From Flavobacteriales bacterium (GTDB lineage: Bacteria > Bacteroidota > Bacteroidia > Flavobacteriales_D > CANHHI01): a stretch of 10,994 bases of DNA. Below, piece by piece: positions 1 through 7,849 of this stretch. The translations under genes were made by a program, and so were the position numbers. How positions within the stretch are numbered: the stretch's first letter is position 1; each line of letters starts with the position of its first letter. The stretch spans positions 1 to 10,994 of the forward strand of contig CANHHI010000045.1 of the NCBI GenBank assembly GCA_947460225.1. The letters are read 5' to 3'. A model generated the notes under the pieces. That model was given only the letters and a program-made list of their open reading frames with translations. It ran no database searches and was not told where the DNA came from.

Positions 1-1
1 A

Positions 2-1147
2 TTTTTTGGCTCGCTTTTAATTTACTTTGCTTACTTAATCAATGATACGGTTACACCTTATCCATTTGCCGTTTTTCCATTTTTGCTTTTTTGGTTTTTA
101 AACTATACTACTTTGGTTTTGCCAAGGTATTTCATTACCAAACGTGTTGTAAAATCTATACACCGCAACCAAATAGAATTTCCCGCTTTGCTGGTAGGCA
201 ATGTAGATGAAGTAAATATTGCTTTGCAAGATTTAGGCAAGTCCGTTGTGTCCATGGGACACCGTGTGATGGGCTATGTCAGCCTTACTAAAATTCCAGA
301 TGGTTCCATTGGGGAAATTCGTTATTTTGGTACTTTGGCGAAATTGCCAGATTTGATAGAAAGGCTCAATGTGCGTGAGGTGATTGTTGCCCATACGGCG
401 GATATGCACGAATGTTTAGAAAAAGTATTGATTGCTTTGTCTGATTTTCCAGAAGTTGCCCTTAAAGTCATTCCAGATAATGTTTCTATTTTAACAGGGC
501 AAGCCAAAATAGAAAGTTTGCTTGGGAGCAGTTGGGTGAGTGTGGATATTCAAGCTATTTCCCCTTGGCAAGAGGCACTGAAACGCTTGATAGACATTAC
601 ATTTTCTATATGTGCACTTTTTTTGTTGAGCCCGCTCATTTTAGCAATTGCCCTTGCCATTCGCTTGGATTCAAAGGGCAAGGTTTTTTTTAGACAAGAA
701 CGAATCGGTTTGTTTGGTAAACCCTTTAATATTATCAAATTTAGAACCATGCACCTAGATGCCGAACGCTATGGCATCAAAACTTCTGCGCACAGAGATA
801 AAAGGGTAACTAAAATAGGACGATTTTTGCGCAAAACCCGTTTGGACGAAATTCCGCAGTTCATCAACGTGCTTAAAGGCGAAATGTCTATTGTCGGACC
901 AAGACCAGAAAGGCAGTATTTTATAGATAAAATCGTAGCCATAGCACCGTATTATAAACTGTTGCACCGTGTAAAACCTGGCATTACTTCTTGGGGTCAA
1001 ATTCGCTATGGTTATGCAGAAACCGTAGAAGAAATGGTGGAGCGTTTGCGCTATGATTTGACCTACATGCGCAATTTTAACTTGGCTTTGGACTTTAAAA
1101 TCATGCTCTATACGGCAAGCATTATGCTCAGGGGTAGGGGGCAATAA
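2..1147 (+). CDS. Polyprenyl-phosphate sugar-1-phosphate transferase (exopolysaccharide priming enzyme), 5' end outside window
   Basis: The reading frame is open from base 2 with no start, so the gene begins upstream; 381 codons are visible, against roughly 450-470 for the family. The fragment starts with hydrophobic segments (codons 1-40), the end of the N-terminal membrane bundle. A soluble Rossmann-like region follows (about 57-165), then a membrane helix (about 196-222) and the bacterial sugar transferase catalytic domain to the end. Visible family motifs are KFRTM (246-250), R-KTRLDEIPQ with the acidic LDE pair (281-283), GEMSIVGPRPE (293-303) and KPGITSWGQ (325-333). Enzymes of this family (WcaJ/WbaP type) move a sugar-1-phosphate from a nucleotide sugar to undecaprenyl phosphate at the inner membrane, the first step of capsule or exopolysaccharide assembly. 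Sugar specificity cannot be read from the sequence. The stop lies 3 nt before repeat copy A, whose inverted end and T-run may end transcription. A TTG at 83 is not the start. Confidence 0.93.
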   Translation, partial: FFGSLLIYFAYLINDTVTPYPFAVFPFLLFWFLNYTTLVLPRYFITKRVVKSIHRNQIEFPALLVGNVDEVNIALQDLGKSVVSMGHRVMGYVSLTKIPDGSIGEIRYFGTLAKLPDLIERLNVREVIVAHTADMHECLEKVLIALSDFPEVALKVIPDNVSILTGQAKIESLLGSSWVSVDIQAISPWQEALKRLIDITFSICALFLLSPLILAIALAIRLDSKGKVFFRQERIGLFGKPFNIIKFRTMHLDAERYGIKTSAHRDKRVTKIGRFLRKTRLDEIPQFINVLKGEMSIVGPRPERQYFIDKIVAIAPYYKLLHRVKPGITSWGQIRYGYAETVEEMVERLRYDLTYMRNFNLALDFKIMLYTASIMLRGRGQ

Positions 1148-1190
1148 AATAAGCCTCCTGCGAAACACCTTCTCGCCTTGCGTTTTTTCA

Positions 1191-1203
1191 CGGACATTGT
1201 CCG
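1191..1203. repeat. Perfect small dyad in copy A
   Basis: CGGACA, one T, then TGTCCG form a perfect 6+1+6 dyad. It lies in the part of copy A that copy B lacks. It could be a hairpin or a protein site; nothing else supports either reading. Confidence 0.4.
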
Positions 1204-1251
1204 ATTTAATCTACCTTTGACAAAGTTTGTAATCGCTGGATAATCTTGCCC

Positions 1252-1277
1252 GCAAAGCGGAATAAAACAGGCTTTGC
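1252..1277. repeat. Seven-base-pair hairpin in copy A
   Basis: GCAAAGC (1252-1258) and GCTTTGC (1271-1277) are perfect inverted repeats around a 12-nt loop. A smaller alternative, CCGC-AAA-GCGG (1250-1260), competes for the same bases. Both are in the interior that is specific to copy A. Confidence 0.4.
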
Positions 1278-1357
1278 CTATGGGTTTCAGATATCACCTT
1301 GCAAAAAACTGCTTTGCGATAAAACATTTCGCAGGGGGCTTTTTGTTTGATTTTTAT

Positions 1358-1365
1358 TATCTTTG
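1358..1365 (+). promoter_or_regulatory. Bacteroidota-type -7 box (TATCTTTG) for the outer-membrane protein gene
   Basis: TATCTTTG fits the phylum consensus TAnnTTTG and ends 15 nt before the ATG at 1381, giving a leader of roughly 10 nt. A TTTTG lies at 1341-1345, but its 12-nt spacing is shorter than the usual -33 to -7 distance, so the -33 element is weak or lies in the end of copy A. Confidence 0.6.
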
Positions 1366-1380
1366 TAACAAAATAAAGCA

Positions 1381-2118
1381 ATGAAAAAAGTAATTATAGG
1401 CTTGTTAAGCCTCTTCTCCTTGTGTTTGGGTCAGTTTAAGTTTGGCATTTCGCCTCTGGCTTATTCTGTGATTGTTAATCCAGGATTCCCAATGCCTAAA
1501 CAGGGCGTGGGAACTTTTGTAGAATTTGGTGGTTTGATTGGTGATTATGCTGAAATTGGCGTTCAATTGGGTGCGCAAATTTATTTTTTGCCCAATAAAT
1601 ACGAATACAATGTGCCTACAAGAATACCTGCGCCCCTAGAAGCAACGCTAACGGCATTGTATTGGGGAACGGGTAATACCACACAGGTTTTTTATTCCGA
1701 GAATATGAGTGGCGCAAACATCAACGCCATGCCTTATTTTAGGTATTATTTTTTAGATGCGCCTTTGTTTAGACCATACATTTTTACGGCAGTTGGTTTT
1801 ACAGCCAATTTATTTCAGAGTGGGGATTTAAAAGATATGCCCCAAGGAGCAGGTTTGCAAAGTACTTTTGCCAAGTATTCGGGCATTTATTTTGGCGCAA
1901 AATTGGGCATTGGTTTGAGAATTTTGAAAATTATGGATTTTGGCATTACGTATTATTACATGGGCAATATGAGTTATCAAAAGCCCAACAACAATAACGT
2001 CAGCATGCAACAAGCATTGCAAGCCATATCTTTTATAGACCCCAATCTCAAAAAATCATATAACTTGCACAGCCTTAATTTTACCTTATCTATCGCTTTG
2101 GGCGGAAACATAGAATAA
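1381..2118 (+). CDS. Secreted, probable outer-membrane beta-barrel protein, function unknown
   Basis: The product is 245 residues. It begins with a classical Sec signal peptide: MKK, a hydrophobic stretch to about residue 17, with cleavage probably before Q18. The Cys at 15 lacks a proper lipobox, so a lipoprotein is unlikely. The rest is rich in Gly and aromatic residues, with alternating strands such as GTFVEFGGLIGDYAEIGVQL (44-63), FRPYIFTAVGFTANLF (130-145) and IYFGAKLGIGLRI (169-181), and a final strand LNFTLSIALG. This is typical of small 8-12-strand outer-membrane barrels. An Asn-rich turn (203-206) is probably a loop. No family-specific motif was recognised; it resembles the generic porin-like or PorT-like barrels of Bacteroidota, but that is inference. 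The ATG follows a good -7 box (1358-1365), which supports the start. It converges with the T9SS cargo gene, and its stop lies in a shared hairpin. Confidence 0.85.
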   Translation: MKKVIIGLLSLFSLCLGQFKFGISPLAYSVIVNPGFPMPKQGVGTFVEFGGLIGDYAEIGVQLGAQIYFLPNKYEYNVPTRIPAPLEATLTALYWGTGNTTQVFYSENMSGANINAMPYFRYYFLDAPLFRPYIFTAVGFTANLFQSGDLKDMPQGAGLQSTFAKYSGIYFGAKLGIGLRILKIMDFGITYYYMGNMSYQKPNNNNVSMQQALQAISFIDPNLKKSYNLHSLNFTLSIALGGNIE

Positions 2119-2136
2119 CGGGCTATGTCCGTTATT
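2114..2136. terminator. Hairpin shared by two convergent genes
   Basis: AATAACGG (2114-2121), a 7-nt loop and CCGTTATT (2129-2136) form a perfect 8-bp stem. The left arm contains the TAA of the + strand gene (2116-2118). The right arm supplies two bases of the TAA of the minus-strand gene (2135-2137). The sequence reads almost the same from either side, so it could act in both directions. It lacks a strong T-run, so it may be a weak terminator or a 3'-end stabiliser. Confidence 0.55.
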
Positions 2137-4684
2137 ATCTCAAAATCGTAACATAACCATTTTGTTTGCGCTCCACAATGCCGTCTAAGGTTTTGTAAAA
2201 CCCAGATAATTCATAAAAATATACCCCATTTGGCAAAGGTTTGCCTTTAAAATTGCCGTCCCAAGTAAAATGGATATCTTGGGTGCTAAATACGGGTTGG
2301 TTATTGCGGTCAAATACCTGCAAAACAATGCGCTCCACGTGGCTTTTGCGCACCGCCTGCCACAAATCATTTTCACCATCGCCATTGGGTGTAAAAATAT
2401 TGGCAAGTACGTATGCAGCGCAATAGTCCAAACATTTTTTTTCGCTCAAAGCACTTTCTTTTTGGTTATCGCCCACAGCGGAAACTGCATAACAACCAGG
2501 ATTTTCTGCGTCAAAGCGACTTAGACTTATTTCCTGTAAAAAAGTCAAATTATCTCCTTGAAAAGGAGCGTAATATACTTTATAGCCCACCACGCTAGGG
2601 CTGTCCACACAAACGGAATCTTGCCAAGCAAGTTCAGGGTTTTCGGCGTGGCAAAGCCCAGCACTGAGCACAGGAGAACAGGGCGGGTTTTGATTGTCTG
2701 GTGTGGCACAGGTTATTTGGGATTTATTTCTAATTTCTTCATGTATCAAGGCATCGCTTTGGTATGCGCCAATGGTTTCCACATCATAACAAACTTCTAC
2801 TTTGTTTTCCAAGTTCTCTTCGGTATAAGGCAAGCTATTTGTGGTAGCTACTTCCAGCCAAGTGTTATCAGGCAGTCGTCTGCGAATGATATATTGGGTG
2901 TTGAGCCAAGGGAAAGTGCCTTGCAATTGGATATGTACTTTTTGGTTGTCGGGGGTGAGCCCCAAAAAAGGCGGGCTAAAATTCGCAGATTTCCCGATGA
3001 TTTGGCTTTTATCACTTAATGTGAGTTGATAATTATTGGCTTGAACTTCCGTGTTGATGTTCTCGTGCAAAAAGGCTTGCGCCAATTCATCAACTTTGTC
3101 TTTCGTGTCGCTAAACAATAGGGCTTTGGATTTTTTTGCTTTCTTTTTTATTAGATTTTGCCCATCTTGCAATTGATAAGTAAAAGGTGCTTGAAAGCTT
3201 GTAAAATCTAATATGGGATTTTTCCAGGCAGTTTCTGCTTTGCCCGTGGTGGTAGCTGTTTCTTCCACACTTGCTTTGATGGGGCGTGGCGCATCGCTTG
3301 GTATATCTATGCAAATGTCCTCAGAGGCATGGGACAATAAATCTTCTCCAAAATAAGCCACAATGCGGTAACAATATTTTTGCCCTGCAATCAATTCGCT
3401 GTCGTCTTTGTAGGTGCTGGCAGAAAATCCTGGTATTTTTTGCACTTCTTTATACCCCCAAGTCTCTGGCACACCAACCGAGCACGCGCCTATGGCTTGG
3501 TTGATTTTGCCTACCCTTCGGTGAATGATATAGCCCTTGGCTTGTGGGCACGTATAGGTATTCCAAGATAGGTTTATGGTTCTTTCATTTAATTTTGCCT
3601 CTTTCCAAGTTGGAGCAAGGGCGATAGCCGTGGCTAAAAAAGTACTCACATTTGCGAGTTGTATGCCTACGGCATCTTTACTGCTTACACGCAAATAATT
3701 CAGATACGGATTTTTTCGCACGTGTGGACAAGCCACGTCCCAGTTAAATTCGTAGGTTTTGGCTTTGGTATTTTGGTCTTCTTGCACAAAATTAAAACCA
3801 GCCCGAAAAGGCTCTGCAAACCCAATAAATAGTTCTCCACTTGCATTGACTTCAACTGTTTGCCCTTCGGGGTGTTCTGCCTGAACGATGCGTGTTACTT
3901 TTTCGCCTACCACGGCACAAACAGGCGGAATTGGTGTAATTATAGGTTTTTGGTTGGTGCAATTCAAAACATTGATTTGCATATCTCGCAAAATAAAACC
4001 ACTGTAATAACCTTGTTTGTCATACATATCTATTTTTATGGCAATATTGTATTCTCCTAAAAATTTGGGGCTATCCCAAATTACCGTGCCTTGTTCATCT
4101 ATTTGCATGCCATTGGGTTGTGCAAATGGTTCAGCATCCTTATTTTCTCCTTGTTTAACGGGTACAAGGCTGTACTTTAAACCATAACCCGCTTGCGGGC
4201 TTGCCGCTGGATTATGCACCCAAATATTGTCTAGGCAAGCATCGTCTAAGGGGGGATTGCCTAAACTGGGTGTAGAAGGTGTGCTATATGGCGAAATAAT
4301 AATTTCAGATTCTATGTAAAAGGGTATATCAACTGATGCTGTTCCGCCAAGGTTTATAATGCCTTGGTTTCGGTTGGGGTCGGTAACCATTGCCTTATAT
4401 GTTCCCAAAGCACTAAAAGTGCGTTGCATTTGGTAAACATTCCTAAAGGTGCTTGCTGTAATTTCTTTTTTTTCTTTTCTATTAACGATTTCCTTGAAAC
4501 CGTCTGAGAAAGCAACTTCTAGTGCTGGTCTATCGGTAGTGGAATACCTATTGGTGTACGTAATAAGCTCTATTTGATAGGTGAACCCAGCCAAATGCCT
4601 AATTTGGATTTCCCCAGAGCGGCAATGCGTGGCGTGCAGATGCTTTACCAAAAACACCAAACAGAGTAAAAATATTTTGCGCAT
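2135..4684 (-). CDS. Type IX secretion cargo: multidomain surface protein with gliding-motility-type C-terminal domain
   Basis: From the ATG at 4684 the product is 849 residues. Signal peptide MRKIFLLCLVFLVKHLHA precedes a THCRSGEIQI motif common at the mature N terminus of such Bacteroidota proteins. After an N-terminal beta-rich part (about 20-245) and an Ig- or cadherin-like segment (about 246-355) come three fibronectin-III-like modules (about 358-460, 575-660 and 667-753). Each has a Cys in the presumed F strand and another near its end. The last 92 residues (758-849) are the gliding-motility-associated C-terminal domain (TIGR04131/CHU_C-like), with IFTPNGDGENDLW, WDG and LPNGVYFYELSG. 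That domain is the signal for export through T9SS and display on, or release from, the cell surface. An adhesin or extracellular structural role is inferred; no catalytic site was seen. In-frame ATGs at 4735 and 4717 are rejected because the first lies inside the secDF terminator and both lie upstream of the -7 box. Confidence 0.88.
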   Translation of the reverse strand: MRKIFLLCLVFLVKHLHATHCRSGEIQIRHLAGFTYQIELITYTNRYSTTDRPALEVAFSDGFKEIVNRKEKKEITASTFRNVYQMQRTFSALGTYKAMVTDPNRNQGIINLGGTASVDIPFYIESEIIISPYSTPSTPSLGNPPLDDACLDNIWVHNPAASPQAGYGLKYSLVPVKQGENKDAEPFAQPNGMQIDEQGTVIWDSPKFLGEYNIAIKIDMYDKQGYYSGFILRDMQINVLNCTNQKPIITPIPPVCAVVGEKVTRIVQAEHPEGQTVEVNASGELFIGFAEPFRAGFNFVQEDQNTKAKTYEFNWDVACPHVRKNPYLNYLRVSSKDAVGIQLANVSTFLATAIALAPTWKEAKLNERTINLSWNTYTCPQAKGYIIHRRVGKINQAIGACSVGVPETWGYKEVQKIPGFSASTYKDDSELIAGQKYCYRIVAYFGEDLLSHASEDICIDIPSDAPRPIKASVEETATTTGKAETAWKNPILDFTSFQAPFTYQLQDGQNLIKKKAKKSKALLFSDTKDKVDELAQAFLHENINTEVQANNYQLTLSDKSQIIGKSANFSPPFLGLTPDNQKVHIQLQGTFPWLNTQYIIRRRLPDNTWLEVATTNSLPYTEENLENKVEVCYDVETIGAYQSDALIHEEIRNKSQITCATPDNQNPPCSPVLSAGLCHAENPELAWQDSVCVDSPSVVGYKVYYAPFQGDNLTFLQEISLSRFDAENPGCYAVSAVGDNQKESALSEKKCLDYCAAYVLANIFTPNGDGENDLWQAVRKSHVERIVLQVFDRNNQPVFSTQDIHFTWDGNFKGKPLPNGVYFYELSGFYKTLDGIVERKQNGYVTILR

Positions 4685-4691
4685 GATAGGG

Positions 4692-4699
4692 CAAAGGTA
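4692..4699 (-). promoter_or_regulatory. Bacteroidota-type -7 box (TACCTTTG) for the T9SS cargo gene
   Basis: Read on the minus strand this is TACCTTTG. TTTTTG ending at 4722 gives a possible -33 element with 22-nt spacing. Only 7 nt separate the box from the ATG at 4684, so the transcript would be leaderless or nearly so. This also argues for the 4684 start. Confidence 0.55.
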
Positions 4700-4725
4700 A
4701 GGAATTTTTAAATTCATTATACAAA

Positions 4726-4760
4726 AATAAAACACCCTGCCAAAAGCAGGGTGTTTTATT
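4726..4760 (-). terminator. Strong rho-independent terminator downstream of secDF
   Basis: AATAAAACACCCTGC (4726-4740) and GCAGGGTGTTTTATT (4746-4760) form a perfect 15-bp stem around loop CAAAA. On the minus strand the stem is followed by TTTTTG. It starts 12 nt past the secDF stop and separates secDF from the T9SS cargo gene. Confidence 0.9.
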
Positions 4761-4772
4761 TAAAATATATTT

Positions 4773-7700
4773 TTATTTTTTGTTTCTATGCAAAGCGTCC
4801 CACACCAAAGGAGAAGCAATAAACACCGAAGAATACGTACCTACAATCACCCCAACGGTCATTGCAAATACAAAGCCTTTGATGCTTTCCCCGCCAAAGA
4901 ACAAAATCACCATTAGAACCAGTAAAGTGGTCAAAGAGGTATTGATTGTTCTGGATAAAGTGCTGTTTAAGGCTTGGTTAAAGTTTTCTGCAGAATTGCT
5001 ATTGGTAATTTGGTATTCACGCAAACGGTCATATACCACCACTGTATCATTGATGGAGTAACCAACAACGGTAAGCAAAGCGGCTATTAAATTTTGGTCT
5101 ATTTCCAATGAAAAAGGAAGCCAGCCTTGTGCCACAGAAAACACGGCAAGCACTAGGAGCACATCATGGCTTAATGAAGCCAAAGCACCAAAACCAAACT
5201 GCCATTTTCTAAAACGAATGGCGATATACAAGAAAATCACAAGCAAGGCACCAATCACCGCAAACCAAGCAGAAGTTTTCATTTCATTAGACACCGCAGC
5301 ATCTACCAAAAACACACTTTCAACTTGTGCCATATTTTTGCCCACCACTTGCGACAAGCCTTCCATCAATTTAGCCTCTACCAAACTATCTGTTGTGGCT
5401 GCGCTTTGGTTGATTAAATATTTTGTGGTAATAAATGCGTGTTTATTGTCTTCTACTTGTTTTACCTCTGGGGTCATTGGCAAACCTCTCTCGTCTGTAA
5501 ATGTTTTGGCAAGTGCCTCACGCAAAGCGTTTTCATTGATGCCTTGTTCAAATTTTACTTTAAACTTGCGACCACCAGCAAAATCCACGCCGTAATCCAA
5601 TCCTCTGGTAAAGAGCGAAACTGCACCGAGTACAATCAAACACAAAGATAGAGCGTAAAATATTTTTCTTTTGCCTACAAAGTCAAAATTTATATTTTTA
5701 AACAGACCTTTTGTTAAGGGCGTAGCAAAGGCAATATCTTTCTTCTTGGCTAACCAAGCGTCAAACATAAAGCGACTCACAAAAATGCCCGTTGCCAAAG
5801 ACGTGCCAATACCAATCAGCAAAGTAACTGCAAATCCTTTAATTGGACCCATGCCGAAAAGCAAAAGTACAACACCAGTCAAAGTCGTGGTAATGTTTGC
5901 GTCCAAAATAGACCAAAGGGCGTTTTTGTAACCGTCCGCAATGGATTCTGCAAGTGCCTTTCCTTTAGCAAGTTCTTCACGAATACGTTCAAATATCAAT
6001 ACATTGGCATCTACTGCCATACCGATTGTCAAAATCAAACCTGCGATGCTCGGTAAATTTAAGGTTGCGCCCAAAGACACCAACACGCCCAAGAGCAAGA
6101 ATAAATTCAAAAGCAATGCTACATTGGTTGCAATACCTGCCTTGCCATAGTAGGCAATCATATACAGCAATATCAGTGCAATCGCCACAGCGAAAGAAAT
6201 CATACTGGCTTTGATATTTTCTGCACCCAAAGAAGGTCCTACAAAGTTTTCTGCGCTAATTTTTGCAGGCACGGGCAAAGCACCAGCTTTTAAAATGCTG
6301 GATAAATCTTTGGCTTCGTCATAAGAAAATGAACCATTGATTACCGAACGCCCATCGGGAATAACGCTGCTCACGACAGGGGCAGAAAGCACTTTGTTGT
6401 CCAAAGTAATGGCGATGAATTTACCCAATTTTTTGGTGGTAACTTCTTTCCAAATTCTGCGTCCATTGTTGTCCATCACCATGTTCACAGTTGGTTTGCC
6501 CGTCATGGGGTCTAGTGAAGCATAAGCATCTAATATCGTTTTGCCATCTATTAAGGCTTGATTTTTCTCACGTTGAATAGCATACAACTGAATTTCGCCC
6601 GTAGGAAAACCATTTATATCTATTACGCCTTTGCCGTCCCAAATTAAACTTACGTTTTTAGGCAAAAAGTTTTTGGCAATGCTGTGTTGAAATAAACTGT
6701 TTAATTGTGCAGTATCCGCAACTTTGGCAATACCCAAAATCGGACCGCCTTGCGAAGGCAGAAATTTAGAAAAAATCGGTGCGTATTTGCCTTTATCCAC
6801 ACCACTGAAAGGGTCTTCTTTTTCCATAGTTTCCAACTCATCGGCACTTGCTAAGTCTTGTTCTATGTTTAAGGAATCCAATGCGATGTCAGATTTTTTG
6901 GCTTTTTGTTTGGGCGCACTCGCTGCTCTGTCCACAGAATCCCTGTAATTTGGATACCATTGCACGCTTAGGGCTTTGTCTAGTTCCGCAATGCTGTTTA
7001 ACACATCTTTGGCGTCTAAACTTTCGTAAAATTCCAAATTGGCAGTGGATTGCAAAATCTTGCGCACACGCTCTTTATCTTTCACGCCCGGCAATTCAAT
7101 TTGAATTCTGCCTGCGCTGAACTGTTTTTGGATAAGGGGTTGAGACACGCCAAATTGGTCAATACGGGTGCGTATGATTTTCTCCGTTCCGTCCAAAGCA
7201 TGGATAGACTCTTGACGTATAATGGCGATTACTTCCGCATCAGAAATACCCGCTTGAAACTTATCTTTTTGGTTGTAGTTGTGAAAAATATCTATCAAAC
7301 TAGCACCTGTACTTGTTTCTTGCCAAGTTTGTGCAAAAGCCGTGATAAAATCTGTATTCCCTGTTTTTGTACGGGTCTCTGCCAACTCAAAAGCAGTTTT
7401 AAAACGGCTATCTTGGCTATTTTCAGACAATTGCAAAATCAAGTCTGGAATAGATACTTCTAAAGTAACGCTCATGCCCCCTTGCAAATCAAGTCCAAGG
7501 TTGATTTCACGCAATTTACACTCCTGATAAGTTGCGCCCGTAACGGGATAAATTTCAGTGGCTGCATTTTGTTTCAAAAAATAATCTTTCCAATATTTTT
7601 TGGCAGTGTTTAATTCTTCTTGACGCATGTTTGGCGATGCCTGTGCCACGGAGTCTTGTTTTTGCTGGGCAAAAACTTCTGCTTTTTGCTCAAAACTATA

Positions 7701-7784
7701 AGCAAACCAGGAAAAAGAAAGTTGATATGCACACGATAAAGTGAGCAAAATCGCAAATGTAGATATAATTTTTTTGTTCTGCAT
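4773..7784 (-). CDS. secDF: Protein translocase subunit SecDF (fused SecD and SecF)
   Basis: This 1,003-residue fusion is the usual form in Bacteroidota. SecDF sits in the inner membrane with SecYEG and uses the proton gradient to pull exported proteins out on the periplasmic side. The SecD half starts with one helix (about 7-25), then the large periplasmic domain with LGLDLQGGM (96-104) and DQFGVSQPLIQ (209-219), then five helices (about 527-675) including GMAVDANVLIFERIREEL (588-605). The SecF half starts at about 705 with its first helix, then GLDYGVDFAGG (728-738) and helices from about 838, including GYSINDTVVVYDRLRE (908-923). Asp592, Asp913 and Arg945 occupy places expected for the proton-path residues; this is inferred from the family, not aligned. 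A charged, Lys/Glu/Asp-rich insert (about 290-335) interrupts the periplasmic region. The gene follows thiL by 65 nt with its own -7 box and ends before a strong terminator. Confidence 0.97.
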   Translation of the reverse strand: MQNKKIISTFAILLTLSCAYQLSFSWFAYSFEQKAEVFAQQKQDSVAQASPNMRQEELNTAKKYWKDYFLKQNAATEIYPVTGATYQECKLREINLGLDLQGGMSVTLEVSIPDLILQLSENSQDSRFKTAFELAETRTKTGNTDFITAFAQTWQETSTGASLIDIFHNYNQKDKFQAGISDAEVIAIIRQESIHALDGTEKIIRTRIDQFGVSQPLIQKQFSAGRIQIELPGVKDKERVRKILQSTANLEFYESLDAKDVLNSIAELDKALSVQWYPNYRDSVDRAASAPKQKAKKSDIALDSLNIEQDLASADELETMEKEDPFSGVDKGKYAPIFSKFLPSQGGPILGIAKVADTAQLNSLFQHSIAKNFLPKNVSLIWDGKGVIDINGFPTGEIQLYAIQREKNQALIDGKTILDAYASLDPMTGKPTVNMVMDNNGRRIWKEVTTKKLGKFIAITLDNKVLSAPVVSSVIPDGRSVINGSFSYDEAKDLSSILKAGALPVPAKISAENFVGPSLGAENIKASMISFAVAIALILLYMIAYYGKAGIATNVALLLNLFLLLGVLVSLGATLNLPSIAGLILTIGMAVDANVLIFERIREELAKGKALAESIADGYKNALWSILDANITTTLTGVVLLLFGMGPIKGFAVTLLIGIGTSLATGIFVSRFMFDAWLAKKKDIAFATPLTKGLFKNINFDFVGKRKIFYALSLCLIVLGAVSLFTRGLDYGVDFAGGRKFKVKFEQGINENALREALAKTFTDERGLPMTPEVKQVEDNKHAFITTKYLINQSAATTDSLVEAKLMEGLSQVVGKNMAQVESVFLVDAAVSNEMKTSAWFAVIGALLVIFLYIAIRFRKWQFGFGALASLSHDVLLVLAVFSVAQGWLPFSLEIDQNLIAALLTVVGYSINDTVVVYDRLREYQITNSNSAENFNQALNSTLSRTINTSLTTLLVLMVILFFGGESIKGFVFAMTVGVIVGTYSSVFIASPLVWDALHRNKK

Positions 7785-7810
7785 AACTTATAAATAAAGT
7801 TTTCAATTGG

Positions 7811-7818
7811 CAAATGTA
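7811..7818 (-). promoter_or_regulatory. Bacteroidota-type -7 box (TACATTTG) for secDF
   Basis: Read on the minus strand this is TACATTTG, matching TAnnTTTG, 26 nt before the secDF ATG. No good TTG -33 element is visible at the usual distance. No terminator lies between thiL and secDF, so secDF may be read both from here and from upstream. Confidence 0.5.
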
Positions 7819-7849
7819 CAAATAATTTTAAATTTTATTAAGAAATCCC

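Larger units (their letters stand above)
1151..1341. repeat. Intergenic repeat with inverted ends, copy A (191 bp)
   Basis: The left end 1151-1165 (AAGCCTCCTGCGAAA) is the reverse complement of the right end 1327-1341 (TTTCGCAGGGGGCTT) apart from one G-T pair. The outer parts match copy B at 10274-10414. The left arm 1151-1192 resembles 10274-10314, including an exact TTTTTCACG (1184-1192). The right arm 1281-1341 matches 10354-10414 without gaps at about 45 of 61 bases, including an exact TGGGTTTCAGAT. The middle (1193-1280) is about 50 bp longer than in B. The copy nearly fills the 233-nt gap. It carries no plausible ORF and no clear target-site duplication. Its T-rich right end could also help end transcription of the upstream sugar transferase gene. 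It may be a MITE-like element or a structured intergenic repeat; its function is unknown. Confidence 0.7.

Noticed and set aside
755..1168. Minus-strand open frame of 137 codons opposite the sugar transferase gene
   Set aside because: It lies antisense to the conserved catalytic domain, has no family features and no promoter; it is a shadow of the real gene.
1191..1203. Operator for a dimeric regulator
   Set aside because: The dyad is perfect, but it is far from the -7 box, lies inside a repeat, and no partner regulator gene is nearby.
1141..1346. Target-site duplication flanking copy A
   Set aside because: The flanks (AAAAT on the left, TTTGT on the right) do not match, and those of copy B do not either, so recent transposition is not shown.
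1148..1380. Small RNA gene or CRISPR array in the gap
   Set aside because: There are several inverted repeats but no regular direct repeats with spacers, and no tRNA- or riboswitch-like fold could be supported.
1381..1440. Lipoprotein signal in the outer-membrane protein
   Set aside because: The Cys at residue 15 is preceded by Leu, not Gly, Ala or Ser, and further hydrophobic residues follow; an ordinary signal peptide fits better.
2558..3019. Plus-strand open frame of 153 codons opposite the T9SS cargo gene
   Set aside because: It is antisense to a fibronectin-III-like region of a well-supported gene, with no promoter or family motif.
7050..7463. Plus-strand open frame of 137 codons opposite secDF
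   Set aside because: It is antisense to conserved SecD motifs and has no recognisable protein character.
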